64,000 nucleotides of DNA from NCBI RefSeq assembly GCF_000234665.1, contig NC_018324.1, positions 1,265,539 through 1,329,538 on the forward strand. The letters are read 5' to 3'. This document shows positions 18,400-26,733 of the stretch, piece after piece. Numbering within the stretch: position 1 is the first letter of the stretch; each line of letters opens with the position of its first letter. This DNA is from Leishmania mexicana MHOM/GT/2001/U1103. Lineage: Eukaryota; Euglenozoa; Kinetoplastea; Trypanosomatida; Trypanosomatidae. The translations under genes were made by a program, and so were the position numbers. The notes under the pieces were generated by a model that saw only the letters and a list, made by a program, of their open reading frames with translations, was not told the origin of the DNA and made no database searches.

Positions 18400-18960
18400 C
18401 ACAGGTCCCTATCGTGTGGTGCAAAGCAGATCTAGACACGCCTCTCAGCATTGCGTCGACCCAGTCATCTGAGAGCACTCCCCCCTGCCTCACACTCTGC
18501 CCACCCTAGAGCGCGCAGGTCGCCGCACAGCCGCTCCCATTATGTCGGTCGCCACCTGATGCACCCCTCCCTCGGGGTGGCTCAGGCTCTCCGTACCAGC
18601 AGGCAGTGTGAGGGCCGGGTGACATACACACTCGAGTCACGCTGACACGCTGCCCATCATATGAATGGCACAAGCGTGTGCATTGTTGCAGGTCCCTCCG
18701 ACACACCACCATCAACAGCCTCCGCACCGCCATCCGTAGCGATGCATCGCTCTGACCTCCCGCCATGTCGAAGGTGCTTGACCCTGTCATCACCAGAAGT
18801 GGTTCGGCATTGGCAGTGGATAAGGAGGGGCTGCCTGGCCTCCCCACATGGCGAAAATACACGGAGCCCTGTGATGCCACACGGTGAGGTGCTCCTAGTC
18901 ACGAGGAATCAGAGAGAGAGAGCGAAGAAAAAAAAGGCCAAACAGCAACAAAGGTATGTG
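18400..18960 (+). mobile_element. Candidate degenerate SIDER-type retroposon in the mS47 3'UTR
   Basis: The non-repetitive, moderately GC-rich stretch ends with cacggtgaggtgctcctagt followed by cacgaggaat and an A-rich tail (about 18905-18960). By eye this end resembles the end of the sequence near 63200-63300 (cacggtgcggtggctccgca, then tcactagggaggaat). Short interspersed degenerate retroposons with A-rich tails in 3'UTRs are known in Leishmania. The left border is a guess. Confidence 0.35.
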
Positions 18961-19209
18961 AGAAACAGACCGACTCGGTAGCGAGTCTGGCGGCGGAGGG
19001 ATGGAGACAGCGGTGCCCCACAATGTAAAAACAGGCCAAGCACCGAACAAGACGATGCACGCGGGCACCGTCACGCCAAGGCATCCACACAGCAAAACAA
19101 ACCGCAAGCGAGAGCAAGCGAATCTACGCTAGCGAGATTACTGCACTACTGAAGGCGGACAGAAGTGTACCCCTCCCCCCGGACAACAGTTCACTTAGAC
19201 GGCATCTTC

Positions 19210-22200
19210 TCACGCACTATCAGCAGCCTCGTCGGCGTCCTCGGGCAAAATAAGCGCGTCACCTTCATCGCCAGCAGAGCCGTCAGCCCCCCGCTCCGCG
19301 ACCCCACTCAACAGCTGGTTGAGGAACACCTCCAGGTCCTTGTCCACGGAGTTGCTGCCGCTGTCGGCACCCTTGCGTCCGCGAAGCAGGCCAGAGGGGT
19401 TCGGGTTGTGCCCAGGCTGAATGAACCAGCGGTAATAATCGTCATCGTAGATCTTCTCCTGCTGCGTCGCAATCTCGGTCTTGTTGTCGAGCTTGCCTTC
19501 GACGGCCTTCTTGCGCAGCTGACGAGCCCACGACTCAACGCCGCGCTCCGCATCGCGCAGCTTAGCAAAGAAGCGCTCCTCCAGCAGCGCATTCGACTCC
19601 TCACCAGTGAAGCCATCGACAGCGGCCTTTGACGGCCAGTAGTTACGCTGTCCACGATTAGCTTCGTCATACACGGCCTTCTCCGCCTTCTTGTACTGCT
19701 GCTCAAAGTACTCCTTGGATCCAGCGGTGAAGCCGTCGCGGCGCCACGAAGACGGCGTATCCTCCCATGGGTGACGGGCCATCTCGTAAAAGTTCACGTT
19801 CGTCGGCACGTGCGCGTCGCCACGCAGCGGCGGCACCTTGGCATTGCCGTCCTTGTCCACCTCGCCAAGATGGGTGACTACCTCAAAGCCGCCGGCATCC
19901 TCAATCATACCAGCCAGCCGATCCGCCTTGCTGGCATGCACAACGACGTTGAACTCCACCGCGCCGTCTTTCTCGAAGTCGAGCGGGGTTGCGAGGGGCG
20001 CAAGAGACTCGGCGGTCACCTCCTGTACTGTGCGCGGAGACCAGCGTGGTCGTAGCTGAAACGTGTGTCCATCGAGCTGGACGTTGCGCTCAAAGACCAT
20101 CTCGTAGTCCGGCAGCGGACGAGTGGGCAGATGCACCTTGTGCACGTAGCGTGCCCGCTCCTCCTTGACGACGTCCCACTCCTCGGGCGACTTGTCCACG
20201 TGCTGGCCCACCTGATAGAAGTCGGGCCGCTTCAGCAGGCGTGTCGCATAGCGGTACTCCGTAGCCAACGTGTCGGCGAGCGAGCGCACCGCCTCGGCGG
20301 AGCCGTCGCCCCGCACCTCCTGCAGCAACTGCAGCGTCGCCTTGAGGGCGTACGGCGACTGCAGTAGAAGCTGATGCTTCACGGCGTAGGCCCATTCCGA
20401 CAGATGCAGGGAGTTGCGCTTTACGAGAAAGTAGATCGGCGGGTACCGCAACTGCGCGCTCGGGTCCTCGAAGCCAGGGTCGCTGTGCAGCACGTCGACC
20501 AGCTCCTCGTCGTTGCGGATCGGGCAGGTGTCGAGGGTTGGCAGGTACCAACAGAGGTCGACATCGCGATCAGCGGGCATGTCCATGGCTTGCAGAACGG
20601 CTCGCTTCAGGCGGTCCACCGAGGCTGTGTGCACCAGCTCATTATTGTCGCCTACGCCGGCACCCTTCTCGGCAGCGGCGGCCGCCGCGTCGCTGGCAGG
20701 GTCGATCGTGAAGTCAAAGTCCACCAGCGTCCCCTCGCACCCCTCTAGTCGGGCATACACGTGGCGACGGTGTGGGGCGCTCTTCATGTTGCTGTACGCC
20801 ACGTACTCGCGCTCGCGCTGTTTCTGCCACGCCTGCACCTTCTGCCGATCGCGGTGCGCCACGATGTTCACCTTACCCCGGCGCTCCAGCACATAGGAGG
20901 TGAAGATCTCCGCGGCTTGCCGCACTTCCACCGCCTCCTCCGGAGGCGTCGCATCCCACGGCGACAAGGTGTAGCGCAGCCGTGACGCACCCAGCTTTTC
21001 TACTCCTTCGGCCACGCTTGCAAGCGTGTACGGGGTGGCGTAGGAGGGATCGTGGGTGTTGTGGCGGTCCGTGAGTGGCAGCTTCTCCATCGCGCTGAGG
21101 GTCTTCAGGATCTCTTCGATGGAGGGCTGGTCGGCGAACGCGTCCTCGACCCAGCGGGCACGAATCGGCGTCATAGCGCAGCGCTCCATCGCGCTTGTGT
21201 GCCAGCGGTCCTTCATCTGGAAGCACCTCTCGAGCAGGTGCCCTAGCTGCCACGCCACAGCGTCATTGTGCATGTGCTCTGTGCTGTCGAACCAGTCTTT
21301 GATGTGGTAAGGCATGTCCGGCAGCGATGTAAAGAGGTCCGACCAACCCAGCCGCAGCGCGTCGCCGGCGAAGAGGGACGTGCCGGTGAGCATCACGAAC
21401 TCTGCCAGCCCAGGGTATTTGAGGGACGTCTCTGGACGCGCCAGCAGCCGCGTCATCCCGCTGTACGGAGTGAGCCCCACGCTCGGGCCGTCAACGACAA
21501 ACTCGCTGGCATCTTGCAGTCCAGCGTACTTCGCCGCCAGCGCCAGCCCGCATCCTGTGCCGCGGCACCTGCCGTTGACGAGCGTCATGAGAGCGCGCGG
21601 GCTCGTGTAGGCGCGCCAGATGACCGCCGCGTTTTCGCGCAGAACTGAATCGGCGCGCTCCTCGTAGCGCTCCGCATCTCGGAGCAGCTCCTGCACCTTG
21701 GCCTCCACTTTCTTGCTCCCCGACGCGGCCGACTTGGTCAGCTCCGCGGCCTCTTTTCGGTGCAGCTGTGCCATGGTGAGGTCGAAGCCGATGCTCTTTA
21801 GATCGGCGCCCCCGCAGAAGAAGTCTGTCAGCCCCGACTGGGCGGAGGTGAGGACTGTCAGCTTGGAGTAGAGCCCATTCGTGGCTCTGTCGACCTCGCG
21901 ATTCAGCTCCTTGGCAAGGGTCGCCGAGAGAGTTTGATGGCGCTTCGGGTCGTTGATGAAGATCGTGTTGGAAAAGCGCCCGTTATTCCCGGTGAGGGTG
22001 CGGCTGCTGTTAAGCGGCCGCGACATCGCCTGCATCATCTTGCGGTCCATCTCGCCCTTGAACGGGGCGTTGATACCCGGTACGCGGCCATGCGTGGGGC
22101 CGCACGTTTCGGTCTTGAAGTAGGCCATCTCCTGTGTGTCCGTGTGGGTCACCATCGGCCCGAGCAGGCTGTTGGAGGGTATGACATTCAGCTTGATGTC

Positions 22201-22719
22201 GCCCTCGCCAGGGCGGCGCTTGGAGAACATCTTGTTCCAGTGTTCCGGGTGCGAGAAGAGCTTCTTGTTCGGATCGAAGCTGGTCGAGATATCGGGGTGC
22301 GACCCCATCGTCGGATCCTGACCAGCGAACCAGGCGCTCACGTCTCCCTCTGCGCGCGTCGGCTGCAGCGAGTCGTCGAAGTCGAAAGCGACGCGTTGGT
22401 GCCGGTGCGGCAGACGCGCCTGCCCTTGCTCCTTGCCCCAGTGCATGTAGTCAATGAAGTCCTTGTTGACGCGAAAACGCTGGTGCGTGTTGTAATGGGT
22501 CAAGAACTGCACGCCGGACTGTCGGTTGGGGTGATTGGCGTACCGCTGGTAGAAGCGGAACTCGATGGGGGTGCCGAGCGGGCGATACTCACGCACATCG
22601 AGGGTCTTTAGTGTGCGACGTTGTTGGCTGTCTGCTGGAGAAGGCGTCGACGACAGCGTCGACGGCCCCGCCGGGCCGACGGCGAGTGATGGGGTAGCAC
22701 AGACGCGGCGACGCAGCAT
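19210..22719 (-). CDS. Large crotonase-fold protein, probable mitoribosomal mS47 (1169 aa)
   Basis: The ATG at 22719 begins MLRRRVCATPSLAVGPAGPS, a presequence-like N-terminus. A crotonase/3-hydroxyisobutyryl-CoA hydrolase-like core spans about 250-470. Its parts are 'SGLTDFFCGGADLKSIG' (family: GxxFCAGGDlkxl), 'LVNGRCRGTGCGLALAAKY' (NGxxxGgGxGLa), 'DGPSVGLTPYSGMTRLL' (PExxIGLxPdxGgxxxL), and 'TGTSLFAGDALRLGWSD'. The catalytic Glu of the PETxIG motif is Gly411 and the Asp of FPD is Tyr419, so hydrolase activity is unlikely. A crotonase-fold subunit, mS47, is known in the trypanosome and plant mitoribosome small subunit, and this is the best match. About 250 N-terminal and 700 C-terminal residues are extra, ending in an acidic tail. 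Confidence 0.75.
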   Translation of the reverse strand: MLRRRVCATPSLAVGPAGPSTLSSTPSPADSQQRRTLKTLDVREYRPLGTPIEFRFYQRYANHPNRQSGVQFLTHYNTHQRFRVNKDFIDYMHWGKEQGQARLPHRHQRVAFDFDDSLQPTRAEGDVSAWFAGQDPTMGSHPDISTSFDPNKKLFSHPEHWNKMFSKRRPGEGDIKLNVIPSNSLLGPMVTHTDTQEMAYFKTETCGPTHGRVPGINAPFKGEMDRKMMQAMSRPLNSSRTLTGNNGRFSNTIFINDPKRHQTLSATLAKELNREVDRATNGLYSKLTVLTSAQSGLTDFFCGGADLKSIGFDLTMAQLHRKEAAELTKSAASGSKKVEAKVQELLRDAERYEERADSVLRENAAVIWRAYTSPRALMTLVNGRCRGTGCGLALAAKYAGLQDASEFVVDGPSVGLTPYSGMTRLLARPETSLKYPGLAEFVMLTGTSLFAGDALRLGWSDLFTSLPDMPYHIKDWFDSTEHMHNDAVAWQLGHLLERCFQMKDRWHTSAMERCAMTPIRARWVEDAFADQPSIEEILKTLSAMEKLPLTDRHNTHDPSYATPYTLASVAEGVEKLGASRLRYTLSPWDATPPEEAVEVRQAAEIFTSYVLERRGKVNIVAHRDRQKVQAWQKQREREYVAYSNMKSAPHRRHVYARLEGCEGTLVDFDFTIDPASDAAAAAAEKGAGVGDNNELVHTASVDRLKRAVLQAMDMPADRDVDLCWYLPTLDTCPIRNDEELVDVLHSDPGFEDPSAQLRYPPIYFLVKRNSLHLSEWAYAVKHQLLLQSPYALKATLQLLQEVRGDGSAEAVRSLADTLATEYRYATRLLKRPDFYQVGQHVDKSPEEWDVVKEERARYVHKVHLPTRPLPDYEMVFERNVQLDGHTFQLRPRWSPRTVQEVTAESLAPLATPLDFEKDGAVEFNVVVHASKADRLAGMIEDAGGFEVVTHLGEVDKDGNAKVPPLRGDAHVPTNVNFYEMARHPWEDTPSSWRRDGFTAGSKEYFEQQYKKAEKAVYDEANRGQRNYWPSKAAVDGFTGEESNALLEERFFAKLRDAERGVESWARQLRKKAVEGKLDNKTEIATQQEKIYDDDYYRWFIQPGHNPNPSGLLRGRKGADSGSNSVDKDLEVFLNQLLSGVAERGADGSAGDEGDALILPEDADEAADSA

Positions 22720-23692
22720 CACCGAGAGAGAGCGACGACGCTAAGACGTGGTCAAGAGCCGCGGGCAAAAGCAACGACGGGGAGCAGCAGCTCACTAAGA
22801 GCCTCAACAACGCCGCAGACGCGGATACACGAACGTGACAGAGGCACTGGCCCGCTACCACGCGCGAGGGACACGTCACGGCGGCTTCAACGCAAAACCG
22901 TGTCGTGATGGTCCGTCCCCGGTGCTGAAGGTGCTACTCGACTGCACAACGACGATCGCGTGATCCCATCCGGAGTTCTCCGCGGGACGGGGCAGCGAGA
23001 GGTGCCACCAAGAAAAAGGGGCGAAAGGGAGGGGGGTGGAGTGGCAGAAGAAAAAATAGAAGGAGCGAGAAGATGGCGGCAGAGGGTGTGGGAGGGGAAG
23101 GAAGGGAAGCAGCGCGACAGTCTCTTTTCTCCGCGGAGTGGGTGGTCGACCTGTCGTGCTTACCTCCCATTCTCTATGCTCACCGTTGATTCCATCTCTG
23201 TTTTCATGGGTGACGATGCGCACAGCGCCGCCATCCGATGCGGCACCCCTCTCACCCACCCCACGCTGTCTCGAATGCATCTTTGGACGTGTGAGGGCAC
23301 ACGTGTGAGCGAGTGTGTGTGTGTGTGTGTGTGTGTGTATCGGTGGGTGGGTGCTGAAGAATCTCTTGCTGAGCATTTCACTGCTTTTTTTTCAAGTTTG
23401 GGAGTGGCTTACTCTAGTTGATGTGAGTAGTAGTAGTAGTAGTGTGTGTGTGTGTGTGCCCGCCTATGCGAGCGATGGAGCAGCATGCGCGGTAACACGA
23501 GAAAAAAAACGATGCGCCACAAGTGGGCCCACAGCGACGACAAACACACGTTAAGAGAAACACAACCCCTCCTGGCACCGATGCAGACGCGCGCGCACGC
23601 ACAGACAAATACGGACGCAGCGGCGCAGAAAAAAAAAGCGGCTCAGCGCAGGCACACATAAACAATGTGCTTGTGAGTTCGTGGGCCATGGC
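22720..23692. other. Intergenic
   Basis: No gene seen. Contains (GT)n about 23311-23338, a (GTA)n tract about 23424-23442 running into (GT)n to about 23458, and several short A-runs. Confidence 0.6.
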
Positions 23693-24523
23693 TCAGCCTG
23701 TCGGCCCCACCGGCAAGTTTTCAAAGGCGTTGTTGAACATGTTCCACTCGCGATTCATGAAGACACACAGCTCAATGTTCTTTTCGTCTCGCAGCACGTA
23801 CTCCTTGTCAAACAGGTGCAACTGCTCAAACCCCATGAGCAGTGCCGAGTGAGTGATGGCCGGAAGCTGGTTGTACAGCGGGCCGGCCTGCAAGCCATCC
23901 GAGAGGGGCACCATGCGCAGCGTGTCACCCTCGCTGACGACGTACTCGTGTAGCACGTTTCGGTACGCCCGAGAGAGCTCTATCGCCGCCTCACGCTCTG
24001 ACCAAATGCCCTCACGAAAGTCGGGAGCCAATACGTGAATCACGTGCTTCTCGCCCGCTTCGCTGTCCTTGAGCCCGTACTGATGATGCTTTGCATCGCC
24101 CACCTTGCTCATGGCCATGACTACATCGTTCGGAAACGCCTTGGTGAGGCCTACCCACTTGTAGATGGCACCCGACGTCCCCGTCGCGCCAGCGGCGGAG
24201 GTGAAGATGTGCATGAGATCGCAAGGATCGGTGATTACCATTGTGTCGTCCGGCTTCGGCCCTTCCTGCCGCAGAGACCCCTGCAGCGTCATCTGCGTGC
24301 CCATAACGCCATACGGGCGAATCTTGATTTTGCGGACAAACTGCTCTTGCGGGGAGACGTAGCTCATACGGCGGTAGACCATGTCCGCCGCTGCCGCCAT
24401 CACGGTCAGCCCGAGACCGACACGGATCCACGGGAACGGCTTTCGGTAGTTGGTGCCGAAGAGATGGCGCGGGGCGCGTTTGCGCCCATCCCGCGTCACC
24501 TGACCCTCCAGATACGAAACCAT
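23693..24523 (-). CDS. Macro-domain-like membrane-anchored protein (276 aa)
   Basis: The ATG at 24523 starts MVSYLEGQVTRDGRKRAPRH. One hydrophobic segment (WIRVGLGLTVMAAAADMVY, about 32-50) follows a basic N-terminus, suggesting a single-pass mitochondrial or other organelle anchor. From about 95 the sequence tracks a macro domain. The blocks are 'DLMHIFTSAAGATGTSGAIYKWVG' (family: DaIVNaAN..l..GgGvagAI...aG), 'KHVIHVLAPDFRE' (kyVIHtVgP), 'ELSRAYRNVLHEY' (L..aYrn.L), and 'LRMVPLSDGLQAGP' (ia.P.iS.GifgfP). Macro domains bind ADP-ribose. Here the NaAN Asn appears lost, so hydrolase activity is doubtful. Assignment is by pattern only; a divergent Rossmann-like protein is the alternative. Confidence 0.8.
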   Translation of the reverse strand: MVSYLEGQVTRDGRKRAPRHLFGTNYRKPFPWIRVGLGLTVMAAAADMVYRRMSYVSPQEQFVRKIKIRPYGVMGTQMTLQGSLRQEGPKPDDTMVITDPCDLMHIFTSAAGATGTSGAIYKWVGLTKAFPNDVVMAMSKVGDAKHHQYGLKDSEAGEKHVIHVLAPDFREGIWSEREAAIELSRAYRNVLHEYVVSEGDTLRMVPLSDGLQAGPLYNQLPAITHSALLMGFEQLHLFDKEYVLRDEKNIELCVFMNREWNMFNNAFENLPVGPTG

Positions 24524-24525
24524 CT
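24524..24525 (-). promoter_or_regulatory. AG dinucleotide abutting the start codon of the macro-like gene
   Basis: On the coding strand a CT-rich run (about 24563-24584) is followed by no AG until the one directly before the ATG. The next AG upstream is at 24586-24585. Splicing at the near site would give a zero-length 5'UTR beyond the spliced leader. Confidence 0.4.
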
Positions 24526-25325
24526 AGCGTGGCCCAGATGCAGGTGACGGGGTGCGAGCCACAGAAGAGAGAAAGCGAAAAGGGCTTGTATGTGTGTGTG
24601 TGGCGAAGGTCAAGAGAGCGGTGCGAGTAAACCTTGTGGTTGCGCACAAACGCAAAGGAGTAGACGAAGGGAAGTGGGGGGAGGGAGGGGACGGGGATGA
24701 GGCAGATGGGATGCAGGGCTAGAGAGCTACAATAGGCGATATGATCAAGGGCTGTGAGGGGAAGGAAGGGGCGTGAAACTGCCTGGTCGCACCTTATGCG
24801 CCACACGATGAAAGGCAGACAGTAGAGGGAAGAGAGTCTGAGCGTGCTCACGTCAGTGCACCGTGAATGCGGTCCAAGATAATGAAGGCGGCATGACACC
24901 ACAGAGGTACTGCGTTTCCCTGTTTCAGCATTTCACACGTCCCATTAGCCGCAGAGAGAGAGAGCGACACGAGCGCTACGATGGATGCGGGAAGAGGGGG
25001 AGAAAAACGGACGGAGGTGAGCGGCATGAGAGACGCAACACGACTTACTCAGCCATTGCAGAACACACGTGAGCAGAAGAGGAAGTGGAAAAAAACCGCA
25101 GCGAAAGAGTTCGTCGAAAGGAAAAGCCTGAGCTGAGCAACGCGGAGATGAGGAGATATGCCTGAATGGGTGGTAGGGCATTTCGTAATGAACGGTAAGG
25201 CGGCAGAGGGAGAGAAGATGAAAGGGGCGGGGGGGGGGGAAGGGAGACACACGGTGCAGCGTTTCGCAACAACGAAACAACGCCGAACGCCCCCTTCCGT
25301 CTAAGTGCTCTGTCGAGGTCCTTGT
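24526..25325. other. Intergenic
   Basis: No gene seen. (GT)n about 24589-24603, G-rich runs about 24673-24700, and a G-run about 25229-25241. Confidence 0.6.
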
Positions 25326-25853
25326 TCACAACCACGGGGAGTTGCCACCCCAGCCGTGCCGCGGCCCGAACTGGCCACCGCTGGGGCCGCCAAACGGTTC
25401 ACCGGGGCCGCCCTGCGGAGGCAGGAAGAGGTCGTTGTCAGGCTCCCCTGGTAGGTTTGGTGCTCCTTGCCCCCATCTGCCGCCGACGCCAAAACCGCCC
25501 CGGCCGCGGCCTGGTGGCATCTGGCCAGGAAATATAGGATCAAACCGGGCGTACCCGTCGGCCGAGGCAAGGTCACGCTGACCCTCCTCCAGACCATGAA
25601 GGGGGGCGTACGGCATCCCTGGTCCGCGGAAGTTGCGTTCATTCATCAACATGCCTCCGTTTCCACTGAGGCTGCCACCGGGAACCAGGTCCGCGTCACC
25701 GTACCGTTGCCCTTCCGGACGCATATGGACATTCGCAAATGAGGACGTCGGCGCAGAAGCGGGTGCGACGCGCTGCACTTCACCTGGCAGTTCTGAGGGG
25801 TCTGATGCATCTCTCTCTGCCAGACGCTGCCGACTGGCACGATCTTCCTCCAT
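25326..25853 (-). CDS. PI31 C-terminal-type proline/glycine-rich protein (175 aa)
   Basis: The ATG at 25853 (MEEDRASRQRL) is the first in-frame ATG. The protein lacks the folded N-terminal FP domain of animal PI31 but carries the whole PI31 C-terminal pattern. That reads 'GDADLVPGGSLSGNGGMLMN' (PI31: GxxDLxPxG...GGMImdp), 'ARFDPIFPGQMPPGRGRGGFG' (PPGARFDPFGP), and 'GEPDNDLFLPPQGGPGEPF' (PDPDHLpPPG). The tail is Gly/Pro/Trp-rich and probably disordered. PI31 binds the 20S proteasome and, in animals, F-box partners. Related kinetoplastid proteins have been linked to the flagellum and cytoskeleton (memory, unverified). Proteasome binding is therefore inference. Confidence 0.7.
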   Translation of the reverse strand: MEEDRASRQRLAERDASDPSELPGEVQRVAPASAPTSSFANVHMRPEGQRYGDADLVPGGSLSGNGGMLMNERNFRGPGMPYAPLHGLEEGQRDLASADGYARFDPIFPGQMPPGRGRGGFGVGGRWGQGAPNLPGEPDNDLFLPPQGGPGEPFGGPSGGQFGPRHGWGGNSPWL

Positions 25854-26733
25854 GATCACGGTATGGGAGAAACGGATCGAGGAGGGCTACTAGAGAGGAG
25901 TTTTCGGGTGTGTGCGTATGTGCGTCGATAGCGAAGCGGTTTCTCAAGCGGTGAGGATAGAAAAAAAACGTGACGAGGATGATGTGGCAACGTGTGCGCC
26001 GCACGCGGAAAAGGGAAGGACGAGAAGTGGAAGAAGGGGGTGGGGAAGGTGAATGCTCCCTCATGCTACTCGCAGATGCACCAAACAGATAGGCGCGAAG
26101 CAAGAGAGAGAGCAACTCCTCCAGCGCTGTTGCACCCCTCTTTCTCCTCTTCGTGCTCAGGTATGTGCATCCATCTCTCCACTTCCTCTGAAGACTTTGC
26201 GGAGGCCATGAAGGGGAGGGGGAGGTGGATGCCTAAGCCGTCTCCGTCTGAATAAAAAAAACGGAGACCTGCGCCATTTCCTTGCCCTCAATCTCATCAC
26301 CTGGATACGGGGAAGGCGGCTTACACTCCATCACTTGCACGTCACCGGCCTCTGACAGCAGGCGAGAATAATAATCGAAAAGAAAATAATGCGGGGGAAG
26401 GAGATCGCGATATGCACGCACACACACGCACACGCGCGCAAGAGTGCCTACAAAAAAATGATAAATAAACGTGCATCACAATACATGTTGGGAGAGACTA
26501 AATTACATGGTCGAAAAGGATAGAAAACGGTATACACACACACACACCTGCGCACAACATATCAACGTACCACCAAGACGGAAAAAGTTGAAGATCAATC
26601 GATTCAACCTTACCTCACACGGTCGATGGCCTAATATAATCTCGAGGAAGAGAGGTCGTCCTTGCTGCCGTGCCTACGACGAAGAAATACGCCGTCCAGT
26701 GGCCTGCATAACATTGCACGCGCACCACTCTGC
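25854..26733. other. Intergenic
   Basis: No gene seen. Short (CA)n runs about 26416-26432 and 26534-26546; sequence next to 26733 is relatively A/T-rich and belongs to the 3'UTR of the PI31-like gene. Confidence 0.6.
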
